Shown: piece after piece, positions 24,539 to 33,889 of the stretch | How positions within the stretch are numbered: the first letter of the stretch is position 1 | Layout: each line of letters starts with the position of its first letter | Position numbers and translations under genes: made by a program | Assembly (NCBI GenBank): GCA_028285265.1 | Contig: JANQPX010000016.1 | Location: forward strand, 124,001 to 188,000 | From: Geminicoccaceae bacterium | GTDB taxonomy: Bacteria; Pseudomonadota; Alphaproteobacteria; Geminicoccales; Geminicoccaceae | DNA: 64,000 bases | Direction: 5' to 3' | Notes under the pieces: generated by a model | Told to the model about the DNA's origin: nothing | The model's input: only the letters and a program-made list of their open reading frames with translations | The model's database searches: none

Positions 24539-26107
24539 ATGTTGCGCACAAAACTCATCTTAGCGATAGCAACCTCGCTTGCCGTCGTCTTCATCATGGC
24601 TGGCCTCCTTTTCTGGGGGGCTGAACGAATGGCACGAGAACTGGATCGGAGCCTCCTTGCTCATGAGCAGACCGAGGGCTACCTCCGATTGTCCAGTGAG
24701 ACCTATCGTCATTTTTGGGAACTGGCCGATCGGCTTATAGATCGGGAACAGTCAGAATCCAGCGATACTCAGTTGACCAGCGAGCGTATCCGCGAACAAC
24801 TTCGCCACCTCGAGCGTCTCACGATCGAAGAGTTAGAACTTGTTGGTGAGAGCGAACCGGATGAGAGGCAAGAGCTTCTGCGAATTGAGCAACTAACGAA
24901 CGCCATTGCAGCCGGCGTCATTGCATTCAATCGCGCCTCTGAGCAAACACTCGATGCGCCGGATCGAGCAGAGCGCCTGGCTCTCCTAAAGCAAAAGATC
25001 GATTTCGATTTTGCAGGACTCATCAAAGAAGCGATTGTTGATGAGCGTGAAGAAACGGAAGGGGCTGACGATCGCGTACGAGGTCTCGTTGTTTGGCTCA
25101 AATCAGCAGCTGCTATGTTGTCAATCTTAGCCGTCTTCATGATCGGCGGCCTCGGAATTTGGCTTATCCGCAATATCAAGACTCCTATTGAACATTTGTT
25201 GTTGGGCACCCGAGAGATTGCTGCTGGCGATCTCGGTCACCGGATCGAGTTGCGAGGCCGAGATGAATTGGCGCATTTGGCCGGCAGCTTCAATCAAATG
25301 GCGGCTGATCTTGAGCAACAGCGTACAGCACTTTTGCAGGCGCAGGCCGGACTGGAAACGAAAGTTCAAGAGCGGACCAGTGAGCTTGAGCAGGCCAATC
25401 TCACACTACAGCGCCTTGACGACGTACGGCGGCAGATGTTCGCCGACATTAGCCATGAACTTCGCACACCGCTCACGATTATCAGTGGTGATGCGGAGGT
25501 GACCTTGCGCGGCAAGAATGTGCAAATTGACGATTACCGCACAACGCTGAGACGGATTATCGATCTAACAGGGCAGGTGGCAAAACTCGTCGAAGATTTC
25601 ATGTTTCTTGCGCGCTCAGATACCGCTGACCTGCAAATCCAAAAACGTTCTGTGCTTGCAAGCGATATCCTAGAAGAATCAGCTGAAGATCTGAGGGCGC
25701 TTGCAAGCGGTAAGGCCATCGAGGTTGACCTACAAATACCAACGAACGCGGATGCATTGCTTGATGCTGATCCCAGCCGCCTTGCCCAATTGCTCTTGAT
25801 CTTGGTCGACAATGCGTGTCGCTATAGTGATAGAGGTGGGCGGATTGAGATCTCGCTTGGTCAATCCGGTGGTGAAGCTCGCATCAGTGTCATCGATCGA
25901 GGTATTGGCATCCCTGCTGCAGAAATTGACGTTGTGTTCGATCGGTACTTTCGTGGCGAGCGTGCTCGCCATCTTGCGCCTAAAGGCGTTGGCCTTGGTC
26001 TGCATGTCGCTAAGACAATTGCTGAGGCCCATGGTGGACGGTTGATGATTGACAGCAAGGCGGATGTTGGCACGACCGTTACCCTAGCCCTGCCGATCAG
26101 CCGATGA
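24539..26107 (+). CDS. Membrane sensor histidine kinase with HAMP domain
   Basis: 522 aa. TM1 at about 7-28, a periplasmic region of about 150 residues that is helical and charged, TM2 at about 185-210, a HAMP domain ending with AHLAGSFNQMA, and a short coiled coil. The HisKA box follows with phospho-acceptor H306 (ISHELRTPLTII). The ATPase domain has N box DNACRYS, G1 DRGIGIP and G2 GVGLGLHVA. No response regulator is adjacent, so it is an orphan whose partner is encoded elsewhere. The predicted sensor is of the four-helix-bundle type. No promoter is clearly visible. Confidence 0.9.
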   Translation: MLRTKLILAIATSLAVVFIMAGLLFWGAERMARELDRSLLAHEQTEGYLRLSSETYRHFWELADRLIDREQSESSDTQLTSERIREQLRHLERLTIEELELVGESEPDERQELLRIEQLTNAIAAGVIAFNRASEQTLDAPDRAERLALLKQKIDFDFAGLIKEAIVDEREETEGADDRVRGLVVWLKSAAAMLSILAVFMIGGLGIWLIRNIKTPIEHLLLGTREIAAGDLGHRIELRGRDELAHLAGSFNQMAADLEQQRTALLQAQAGLETKVQERTSELEQANLTLQRLDDVRRQMFADISHELRTPLTIISGDAEVTLRGKNVQIDDYRTTLRRIIDLTGQVAKLVEDFMFLARSDTADLQIQKRSVLASDILEESAEDLRALASGKAIEVDLQIPTNADALLDADPSRLAQLLLILVDNACRYSDRGGRIEISLGQSGGEARISVIDRGIGIPAAEIDVVFDRYFRGERARHLAPKGVGLGLHVAKTIAEAHGGRLMIDSKADVGTTVTLALPISR

Positions 26108-26501
26108 CACCAATAGGATTCATTGTTGGTCTCTCGGTCGACTGTGGTTACAAAAAGGTGTGACGAGGCGAACGACTTATTCTGCGATTGCCGCGAGCGT
26201 GAGTTTTTAGCTCTCGGATCCATTTCCGATCTTGAGTCGGATAAAGATTCTGAAATGCAGTCCAGACTTAGATCCACGATCTTCTGACCAAGTCGTCTGG
26301 CGTCTCTGTCCGACTGGTGCGGAAGAAGTGTGACGCTAATGGGAAAGAGCCTGCAAGCCAGACCTTTAACGGGTTAGTCGCCGGATCAATGAGGGACAGT
26401 TTAATCCGCTCCTCATGAAATCCTAATCCAGCGACCTGATCGAATTCGCTATGATCTCTAAGTGCACAGGATTTGCTCTCCCGTGCAAGAAGTTACTTTC
26501 G
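26108..26501. other. Intergenic region with possible small RNA
   Basis: No protein gene seen. The 3' end coincides with a strong terminator hairpin (26502-26534). The roughly 100 bases before it contain a TATGAT at about 26450 that could be a -10 element, so a short non-coding transcript is possible. No covariance support is available. Confidence 0.3.
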
Positions 26502-26534
26502 CACCCCGGGCCGTAAGGTCCGGGGTGTTTTATT
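26502..26534 (+). terminator. Rho-independent terminator
   Basis: CACCCCGG and CCGGGGTG form an eight-pair GC-rich stem around a short loop, followed by TGTTTTATTT on the plus strand. It lies almost 400 bp after the histidine-kinase stop, so it may end a long 3' UTR or an independent short transcript. Confidence 0.8.
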
Positions 26535-26612
26535 TCAGCTACATCGATACTTTTAGGTTGTGATGAATAGACGCCAACAAGGCCGTCTTTGTAAGGCCTG
26601 CCAATGCGTTGC

Positions 26613-27608
26613 TTAGGGCCTGATCGCGACACCCCAAGGAAACCTGCCGACGGGGATTGATTTGATCACCTTGAGGTCGGCGACGTCGATCACCGAGACA
26701 TCATTGGTGACACCATTCGTCGACAAAAGGAGATCTTCTTCCGGCGTCAGGTCAAGATGCCAAACCCGACGGCCGACCAAGAGGTAGTCGAGAACCTCAT
26801 ATGTTTGCTGATCAACCACGGCGACCCGGTTCGACGGACCAAGAGCGATAAAGGCATACTTGCCGTCAGCCGTTAGACGCATGCCGACGGGCTGAATGTT
26901 CTCGTCCGGCACGCCCGGAATCTCGAACTCGATTTTGTGGACGATTTCCTTGGTCTCGACGTCGATAATCGCAACTGTACCGCCAATCTCAGCAGACGCC
27001 CAAAGGAGCTTGTCGTCCTTGGTGAAGCGTGCATAGCGGGGGCGCTGGTCGATCAGTGTGTTGTCGGTCAGTTTTTGTTTCTCGACGTCGATCCAATGGA
27101 CCATATTGGTGGTTTCAGAGGTCGTGACCGCCCACTCGCCGCCATAGCTGACCGCCATGCCCTCAGGCTCGATACCAACACTAATCTGCGCGACGACCTT
27201 TCGCTCCTCAGTATCCACCACCGTCGTCAAAGCGTCATCCTCATTGGCGATGTAGAGGAAGCGGTCATTTGGATGAAGATCGAACAATTCGGGATCTTCG
27301 CCAGACGGAAGGTTGTGCAGGATCTTCCTTGTCTCGGCGTCCATCACTTGAACTGTGTCGTCATCGGATGCGCAGATATAGAGTTTCGAGAAGTCTTTTG
27401 AAAAAATGATCCCGCGTGGTCGCTGCCCGACTTCGATTGTCTCGACAGCTTCCAGCGTCTCGATGTCGATAACGGTGACAGTATTGTCTCTTTCGTTCGA
27501 CACCCAAGCTGTTGGGCCAGCTTCAGATGAACTTGGCATAATGAGATGAAGGCAAGCGACAATGGCGGCGAACTTGGTTAGCGCCACGACGTTCCAAAAA
27601 ATGCGCAT
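26613..27608 (-). CDS. YVTN beta-propeller protein (PQQ-catabolism-associated type)
   Basis: 331 aa from ATG 27608, where AGGAGG occurs 11 bases upstream. A signal peptide (FAAIVACLHLIMPSSSEA) directs it to the periplasm. The mature part is made of about seven YVTN/NHL-like repeats of about 42 residues (WVSNERDNTVTVIDIETLEA, then IYCASDDDTVQVMD-like units) forming a beta-propeller. The sequence pattern is that of the beta-propeller proteins found beside PQQ-dependent alcohol dehydrogenases. However, no quinoprotein, cytochrome or pqq gene is present in this window. Its role is unknown; binding of a partner protein or cofactor is likely. Confidence 0.82.
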   Translation of the reverse strand: MRIFWNVVALTKFAAIVACLHLIMPSSSEAGPTAWVSNERDNTVTVIDIETLEAVETIEVGQRPRGIIFSKDFSKLYICASDDDTVQVMDAETRKILHNLPSGEDPELFDLHPNDRFLYIANEDDALTTVVDTEERKVVAQISVGIEPEGMAVSYGGEWAVTTSETTNMVHWIDVEKQKLTDNTLIDQRPRYARFTKDDKLLWASAEIGGTVAIIDVETKEIVHKIEFEIPGVPDENIQPVGMRLTADGKYAFIALGPSNRVAVVDQQTYEVLDYLLVGRRVWHLDLTPEEDLLLSTNGVTNDVSVIDVADLKVIKSIPVGRFPWGVAIRP

Positions 27609-28187
27609 AGACCGACAGACCTCCTGCGAAAATGATGTTTCCGCTCTATCCTCTGCTTGCGCAGGCGGCAATGTGCCATGGGCACATGCCAACAGCTTTA
27701 ATCTCTTCTTCATCTCTTTTTCATCTTTCCGTCGAATGCATCAGCGCGCCGAGCTTGGGCCGAACACGCCTGAGATCCGGCCGATACTCGAGATCGGGGG
27801 AGCGACGTCTGCTCTAATGGAGCCTGCATGCATGGAGCATTTCTATGGGCATGCCAACGTAATGGTTTTGTGATCTCGCTCTTGTTTGCGATCGATGCGT
27901 TCAAATCGGGCTCGTGTTCGGTGATGGATGTGCATGCCGTCTCTTGTCCGAATTGGGCGTGGCCTTGAGCCTTGTTGATCGCAATCAAGCCCCACAGATA
28001 CTTACAGCAAGATCTGGCTGATCGGGATTGATACATCTGAGCCGGTTCTGCATCAAGGATCGAGTTCTGCGGCGGCAATCATCTTTATCTTCACGATCCA
28101 GCGAGACCTTGAGCCGTGCAGATTGCTCGATCAAAGAATGAGACGATAACGAGGGGGCTCTGCCGGTGTGATCGAATGGTCTCTTGG
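27609..28187. other. Intergenic region
   Basis: About 0.6 kb with short open frames only and no domain, SD-start pair or hairpin that I can support. Confidence 0.5.
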
Positions 28188-29486
28188 CTAGTCGAGAAGA
28201 GCCGGAGCGCCAAGGACAGCCGACGGCAGATATTGTCGACATGTCGCCTGATCGAGATCAATCGAGACACCACTTTTAAATTTGAAGTGTAATCGTTTTG
28301 CAATGAGCACATTGCACGATGCAATGGGTGTAATCGAGCTTGAGCTTTGTGATAGCAATTGCCCTTCAGGCAGGTAGATGGTGCCATGCAACTCGGTCGG
28401 CGCCTTGCTGTCCCAGAGATGATGGCCACCAAAGTTACGATCCTGAAAGACCAAAATGCCGGCCATGTCGCCATCGGTTGGTGCCGTCAAGGTCAGCGTG
28501 CTATTGTCATCTAATCGGATCAATCCGTCTTCGCCTGTCAGGAAGAACGTGATTCCTTCCCCGCGCAGCTTCGACGTATCGAAAACCCCCAGTGGACCAT
28601 CTTTGATGACATAAATGCCTGCAGCCAGGGTGAGGTCGGAATCGCCCATGACCTTAAGGCCGCCGCAGTAGACACCTGGCTCGAGGTTACCATGATGCGC
28701 AATCAAAACTTTATTGTGATGGTCGCAGCCACCAACTTCAGGGGCTTTTAGATCAATCAACGGATCGGGCTGTGGCGGGCAGCCAAGCGTCGGCTCTGGC
28801 GAGATCGTGGCCCAGCCACTCAAATAGGCACCTCCCGTTACGCATAGCCCGTCAGCCACAATCTTGCTGCCTAGCCAGATTCGGAAGGCATAGTCGTGCC
28901 GTGAATTGACCTGAACCGTGCAGTTGAGGGCTTCGATATTGGCGGCGATATCAATCCCCAGACCGTCAGCTGCATCGGGTTCTAAGGATTGGATGCACAT
29001 GGAGGATCGTTTGCCGGCGACAGCACTTGCTGCCACCTCAAGCGTGTCGTTGCCGAAGACGCTGGCAAAGAGCGTACTGATGGCGTTGCCATTCTCTTCC
29101 GAGAGGCGAGTCGTCACGCGAAGTGCGCTTGGCACGTCTTCACTGGAGACCAACCGCCGCGTTTCTGGATCCCAATGGCCAAACTCGATATCCTCGGAGC
29201 GCACGAGCCTCTCAAATCCAGGCATATTAATCGCTGCGTAGCGATAGACCGCTGTACGGGCCGCATCAACGTCGGGAAGGTTGACCGCTCCGGCGAGTGC
29301 GGCCGCGTCGGCTGCGATGCTCAATTGAGCTCGATAAGCGTAGGCACGACCTATATCGACAGCGACGGCTGCGCCGGCGGTCGCGAGCATGACAATTGCG
29401 CCGATGATCGGCAGGATTGAGCCCTGTTGATCCTCGAACAGGCGCAAGAGCGTCAGGCGCAGACAAGACGTGAAGGTGACGTGCAT
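28188..29486 (-). CDS. TadE/TadG-like pilus-assembly protein (Tad domain)
   Basis: 432 aa. The N-terminus has the Tad motif: a short cytoplasmic start, then GSILPIIGAIVMLATAGAAV as signal anchor, followed by DIGRAYAYRAQLSIAADAAAL, the very conserved helix of TadE/TadG minor pseudopilins. The large remaining part is extracytoplasmic and beta-rich, with several cysteines (for example LGCPPQPDPLI and GGCDHHN). No other tad/flp genes accompany it, so it is an isolated copy. A role in surface adhesion is possible. Confidence 0.82.
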   Translation of the reverse strand: MHVTFTSCLRLTLLRLFEDQQGSILPIIGAIVMLATAGAAVAVDIGRAYAYRAQLSIAADAAALAGAVNLPDVDAARTAVYRYAAINMPGFERLVRSEDIEFGHWDPETRRLVSSEDVPSALRVTTRLSEENGNAISTLFASVFGNDTLEVAASAVAGKRSSMCIQSLEPDAADGLGIDIAANIEALNCTVQVNSRHDYAFRIWLGSKIVADGLCVTGGAYLSGWATISPEPTLGCPPQPDPLIDLKAPEVGGCDHHNKVLIAHHGNLEPGVYCGGLKVMGDSDLTLAAGIYVIKDGPLGVFDTSKLRGEGITFFLTGEDGLIRLDDNSTLTLTAPTDGDMAGILVFQDRNFGGHHLWDSKAPTELHGTIYLPEGQLLSQSSSSITPIASCNVLIAKRLHFKFKSGVSIDLDQATCRQYLPSAVLGAPALLD

Positions 29487-29794
29487 TAGGGCTCTTTTGC
29501 TCTCTTGCTGATATTCATTGGTTTACGACTGCATTTTATGAGCTTTGTCTAAATGCCGGGTTAATGTTTGAAAAATAATTTAGATTTGGTTCGCGGCTTC
29601 TTGGCTCTGGATACGGTGATTAAGAGTAGGGGAGGGGGCTTGGCGCTGAAAGCTCCCCGACGGTTTGTGCATCGACATCGATGAAGCCTGATGACGGCTA
29701 TGTGGTTAAGCGCTTCATTAAGATGCGCGACGCCAAGCCCAATCAGGATCGCTACCATGCGTGACCTTGGAGAAACCGTCAGAGGTACAACGCC
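29487..29794. other. Intergenic region between divergent genes
   Basis: 308 bp holding presumably the two promoters. An A+T-rich stretch at about 29565-29590 is visible, but no confident promoter pair or repeat was found. Confidence 0.4.
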
Positions 29795-30136
29795 ATGGGC
29801 TGGCGGCCCTCTCATCGTCGGAGCAACGTTTATGGCCTCTCGTCTTCACACAGACGACTGTTCCGGCCTGCGGCCGCTTGTGATCAAAGGCGTTGCATCC
29901 TCCTCAGGACTGCGACCTTACTGCCCGTCGCCTTCATCCTGGGGCTGGGTGTCTTTTCAGAGCAGCGCTCCGAGCCTTGGTCTGTTGCGATCACCCTCAA
30001 GCATATAGCCGCAGCACTCCATTGCGAGGCCGCTCGAACTGTCGGTCTCGCGCCAGCAATGCGCGGAGAGCCTGGCTACTACCCGAGACATGACCGGGAT
30101 CAAGACGGCATAACGTGCGAACCGTGGACACGTTGA
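29795..30136 (+). CDS. Membrane-anchored Excalibur-domain protein
   Basis: 113 aa, ATG with AGAGG about eight bases upstream. A basic N-terminus (WRPSHRRSNVYGL) is followed by one hydrophobic segment (LLRTATLLPVAFILGLGVF) and a C-terminal Excalibur calcium-binding motif. The motif shows C-x-A-A-R-x-x-G-x-A-P-x-x-R-G-x-P-G-Y as HCEAARTVGLAPAMRGEPGY, and the Ca-loop D-R-D-Q-D-G-I-T-C. Both domain cysteines are present. It is an extracytoplasmic calcium-binding protein of unknown role, common in Alphaproteobacteria. Confidence 0.8.
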   Translation: MGWRPSHRRSNVYGLSSSHRRLFRPAAACDQRRCILLRTATLLPVAFILGLGVFSEQRSEPWSVAITLKHIAAALHCEAARTVGLAPAMRGEPGYYPRHDRDQDGITCEPWTR

Positions 30137-30301
30137 CCGAATCTGTCAGTCCGCTCCAGAACGCCCCCAAACGTTGCAGCGGGTTGATCCCGAACCTTCG
30201 GATCCCTGGTTGAGATCTTCAGTGACGAGAACGTTGCGTGACAAAGCACGCTAACGAAAACTTAGCCGTTACGGAGAATAATAAAGGTCCTATTTCTCGC
30301 A

Positions 30302-31912
30302 ATGGCTAGATGGCTGATGCTTAAGGGCGATCGCATCACCCCTGAAATTCCGGATCTTCGAAAGGAGCTGCAAGCGGAAGAACCGCTCAGCTCGTTGGCG
30401 GCATGTATTGCTAGTAGCCTTGCAGTCGAACATTGTGCCATTGAGTACACGACGGCCTCAGGGGATCAGCGCTGGGTTGCCCCAGCGCATGACACGTTCA
30501 TCAGGCGAGCTTTGCGCACGTTCTCCAACCAAGCCGATCAGCTTGGTGGCGAGACGATGTCGGAAGTCCCGCTCGAACGGCTGCCTAACGATGCCGCCGA
30601 ACGGAATGGTCTCGGTAAACTCAGATTTTTGGTTAACACTCCCTTAACGTTGAAGTCCGGCACGTTGATTGGACGACTTTGGCTTGGCGACTCGAAACCC
30701 AAGGCTCTTGCCCATGATCTGACGGATCGACTTGAAGACTTCGTCCGTGTTGCCAGCGAAATGATCTATCAGCAAAGTTCCAGATCCAGGCTCATCAGTG
30801 CCCAAGCTATGTCAGGAACCGGCAGTTGGACTTGGCGTGCATCGAACGGGCGATTCTTCGGTTCCCTGCAGTTTTGGCAATGCTTGGGGATAGGGGAGAG
30901 CCAAGATGGAGTGAGCCCCTCGGTCATCCTTCGCCGTCTTCGGATCGAGTATCGGCGCAAAGTCATTGCAGCTTTCAAAAATGCAATTGAGACCAGCTCG
31001 CCTTGCTCAATGGAGCTACAGATCAACGACAATTGCGGCAATATTAAGCATATTGCCGCCAATATGCGCATTGATATCGACTTAAATGGTGAGCTGGTCG
31101 GTGCGTTCGGCACCCTTCAAGACATTACGGACCACAAGCGCGTTGAAGAACTCGGAGACCAAAACAAATCCCTGGAAGAAGCATTGCGCGCCGCCAATGA
31201 GTTGGCGGATCAGCATCGAAGCTTTGTCTCAATGGTCTGTCACGAGTTCCGGACACCCCTTGCGATCATTGATGGCAAGGCTCGCCGGGTCGAGCGCGAG
31301 CTAAGCGATAAAGAGGCGCTTGAGGCTGCCTACACGGCAACCGGGAGAATCCGATCTGCTGTAAAACGTTTGACCGGTGTCATCGAACGTTTTCTCAGTG
31401 CGACACGTTTTGAGGCGGGCAGAATGTCGCTAGCTCCCGAATGGCTAGACCTCGTTGAGCTCCTCAACGACATCAGCACGACCCAGCTAGAAATCGCGTC
31501 GTCTCGACGGATAGAGCTCGATTTTGACGGCTCAGAGACCATAATATTTGGTGATGGCAAACTCCTGCATCACGTCTTTACGAACCTGATGTCCAATGCG
31601 CTCAAATATTCGCCCAAGAGCGAGAGCATTTGGGTTTCCGCCCGGCAGGAGAATGGTGCCGTCACGGTCTCAGTTCGTGACGAGGGTGTCGGCATCCCAG
31701 AAGATGAACTGGACAAGGTTTATGATCGCTTCTTTCGTGCCAGTACGTCAGCCGGCATCATCGGAACCGGTTATGGGTTGCATATTGTTAAAGAATTTGT
31801 CGAGCTTCACGGAGGTACCATCCACCTGACCAGTCAGGAGGGGCAAGGTTCGACCTTCACTGTGCGGCTGCCGGTGAAGCCGCCAGCGTCCAGTGGACCG
31901 GCCACGCCGTAG
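30302..31912 (+). CDS. Cytoplasmic PAS-type sensor histidine kinase
   Basis: 536 aa without transmembrane segments. The N-terminal half (about 10-160) may be a GAF-like domain. A PAS-like domain follows (about 165-285) ending with the PAC signature GAFGTLQDITDHKRVEE, then a coiled coil. The HisKA box has H314 (MVCHEFRTPLAIIDGKA) and the ATPase domain has N box NLMSNALKYSP, G1 DEGVGIPEDE and G2 GTGYGLHIVKEFVELHGG. No response regulator is adjacent, so this is another orphan kinase. The acceptor-box phenylalanine (HEFRTP) places it in the same subgroup as ArcB/BarA-like HPK1 kinases. Signal unknown. Confidence 0.88.
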   Translation: MARWLMLKGDRITPEIPDLRKELQAEEPLSSLAACIASSLAVEHCAIEYTTASGDQRWVAPAHDTFIRRALRTFSNQADQLGGETMSEVPLERLPNDAAERNGLGKLRFLVNTPLTLKSGTLIGRLWLGDSKPKALAHDLTDRLEDFVRVASEMIYQQSSRSRLISAQAMSGTGSWTWRASNGRFFGSLQFWQCLGIGESQDGVSPSVILRRLRIEYRRKVIAAFKNAIETSSPCSMELQINDNCGNIKHIAANMRIDIDLNGELVGAFGTLQDITDHKRVEELGDQNKSLEEALRAANELADQHRSFVSMVCHEFRTPLAIIDGKARRVERELSDKEALEAAYTATGRIRSAVKRLTGVIERFLSATRFEAGRMSLAPEWLDLVELLNDISTTQLEIASSRRIELDFDGSETIIFGDGKLLHHVFTNLMSNALKYSPKSESIWVSARQENGAVTVSVRDEGVGIPEDELDKVYDRFFRASTSAGIIGTGYGLHIVKEFVELHGGTIHLTSQEGQGSTFTVRLPVKPPASSGPATP

Positions 31913-31990
31913 CCTATCGAGAACGACGGTTTCCCCATCTGGCGTGCTGAAGCCATCGATTTCCTGAAACGGTATCGGCCGGCGACCCGC

Positions 31991-33292
31991 TCAATCATTG
32001 TGCAATGACAGCTCGTCAATCTTGGCCTCAATCCTCTCAAGCATAGCGTGGTATTTTGGACTTTCGATGGTACCGACGTTGGTCCGGAATTTTTGTTCGG
32101 ACATTATTTGTGGAATGTCGTCGAACGAAATGATGATGTCGTTTTCATGTTCGATGCGTGCAAGCAGTCTCGGCCAGTCATGAACTGGTGATGACATAAA
32201 TCGATTCGACATCCGGATTCCAGAATTGTTCGCGGCCAGATCCGTGAAATCAAAGCCGCCTGATTTAGTCTTGTCGTAAAGCTCCTTAAGTTCGCCGACA
32301 GTTACGGAAAATCCCCGGTTGCTCGCTGCTTGAAGTGCGGCCGCGGTCGTGAAGTGTCGACGGGAGTCGATACGACCATTGAGTGTCAATTGTGAGCAAT
32401 CTGTTGCCCAATGCCGGCTCGCCACGACGTCCCCACCGAGGACATCGCCAACGACCAGTGCAAAATCCTCGGCGCCACAGGCGCGGGTCAGTGCAAAGAG
32501 CGCCGCTGTGTAGGCATTCGGCCCGTCCACGCCCCGACTGCTATCGAGCGCCGCTTTCAAGGTAAAGTGTATATAAGGAAGAAAGCTTCCGTCGGTTGGT
32601 AAATCGCCTCGATCCATGGCCTCCCTGATCATGACATAATAGCGATCAAAGTCTTTCGTGCTGGGCAATTCGGCGCCGCGTAGAGCTCGAAAGACGACTG
32701 GCATGATCCCGTTGTTGCCGAGGCCGCCGAGGTTGAGGGCGAAGATCAGCCGATGTTCGTCAACGACCATGCTGGAAGCCGCTCCGATCAGCCGGTCTCC
32801 GAAGCCACCACCCACGAGGATATTCGCGCCACGGCGGGCGGCCTCGAGGACGAGGTCCGGTGGCAACGACACCTTGCCAAGCTTGACGCGCGACAACGAG
32901 AGCGACTGATCAAAACTGGGCACGGTAGCCGACACATTCAGCCAAAGGGACTCATGCGTGTATGGGATTGGGATGGAGGCTTGGCCCTGAACGTCTGTCT
33001 GGCCGACCGTCACATCGCCGCGAAAACCTGGCGTAAAACGTGATGCCAATCTGACCACGCTGTCTAACTGAGCTTCCGTTGTGATCACCGGTCTAGCGGT
33101 TAGCTGACCTGCTTGAGACGAGCCGTTGACGGCTTGAAAGAATGCTCTTGCTTCGACAACATCGCTCGATGTGGGAGCCGCTATGTCGTCGACTGAGGGA
33201 TTGAGCTCAAGGAGCAGCAGGGCGAGGATGCCAAGAGTGACAATGAGCAGAGCTGCCAGTCGATAGATTGCCTTCCCAATCGTATGAATCAC
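31991..33292 (-). CDS. Membrane-anchored protein of unknown function
   Basis: 433 aa from GTG 33292, which overlaps the stop of a short upstream frame (GTGA); a TTG at 33316 is the alternative. One N-terminal hydrophobic helix (LAALLIVTLGILALLLLEL) anchors a large periplasmic domain. This shows repeated hydrophobic/charged alternation, a conserved-looking centre (ALFALTRACGAEDFALVVGD) and the stretch TLNGRIDSRRHFTTAAALQA. There is no HExxH or GxSxG motif to suggest a protease or lipase, despite the protease-like context of such anchors. I do not recognise the family. It points towards the sensor kinase gene. Confidence 0.7.
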   Translation of the reverse strand: MIHTIGKAIYRLAALLIVTLGILALLLLELNPSVDDIAAPTSSDVVEARAFFQAVNGSSQAGQLTARPVITTEAQLDSVVRLASRFTPGFRGDVTVGQTDVQGQASIPIPYTHESLWLNVSATVPSFDQSLSLSRVKLGKVSLPPDLVLEAARRGANILVGGGFGDRLIGAASSMVVDEHRLIFALNLGGLGNNGIMPVVFRALRGAELPSTKDFDRYYVMIREAMDRGDLPTDGSFLPYIHFTLKAALDSSRGVDGPNAYTAALFALTRACGAEDFALVVGDVLGGDVVASRHWATDCSQLTLNGRIDSRRHFTTAAALQAASNRGFSVTVGELKELYDKTKSGGFDFTDLAANNSGIRMSNRFMSSPVHDWPRLLARIEHENDIIISFDDIPQIMSEQKFRTNVGTIESPKYHAMLERIEAKIDELSLHND

Positions 33293-33738
33293 GTCAAATT
33301 TCTCTGCTCGCGCCAAAGTGCATGCTCGATATGTCCGACACGGCGATAGACATACGTCTCCATGAGGTGTGACGGGATGAGGCCAATCGTCCCCTCTATG
33401 TCATTCTGTTGTTCAGGCTGCAAAGGCCTTGCCTGCATCGAACGACACTGATGCCGAGATTGATCGGTGATGATGTCGGCGACCATTTTATGGCGTCGCT
33501 CACAGCCATTTGAACATCGCACGCAATCACCGAACCATATTACTATTGGTTCAGGCCTCGGACGTCTTCCAGCCGCCCCCCGTTCCGGCTTATCCGAGCC
33601 TGAACCGCCCTCCAAATCAGTTTCGTCAATCCAAAATCGTTCATTCTTCGTACAACACATGGGTTCAGGCCAACGCTTCAAGGGTCCCCGCCTCATAGTG
33701 AAGTGCGGGCCTGGGCCATCTTCTCGTGACGACATCAT
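33289..33738 (-). CDS. Hypothetical protein, possibly coupled to the downstream gene
   Basis: 149 aa open frame ending in a TGA that overlaps the GTG start of the following gene by four bases (GTGA). The sequence is rich in R, P and C and contains no domain I know; a shorter version could begin at 33486. There is no good Shine-Dalgarno sequence at either start. It is listed because of the stop-start overlap only; the frame may be spurious. Confidence 0.25.
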   Translation of the reverse strand: MMSSREDGPGPHFTMRRGPLKRWPEPMCCTKNERFWIDETDLEGGSGSDKPERGAAGRRPRPEPIVIWFGDCVRCSNGCERRHKMVADIITDQSRHQCRSMQARPLQPEQQNDIEGTIGLIPSHLMETYVYRRVGHIEHALWREQRNLT

Positions 33739-33889
33739 GAGCAGCCGTCGTCGGGCCAGACCTCCTTTCTTTTCTCGCAGCGCGTTTCAGACGGTTCGGC
33801 CGACCTTTCTCGGGCGCTTACCCGCCGTCTTGTCTAAGCTCGCGCGCCGCCGCAGGATCGCATGATGCGCGGCCCTTGGGAGGCAGAAG

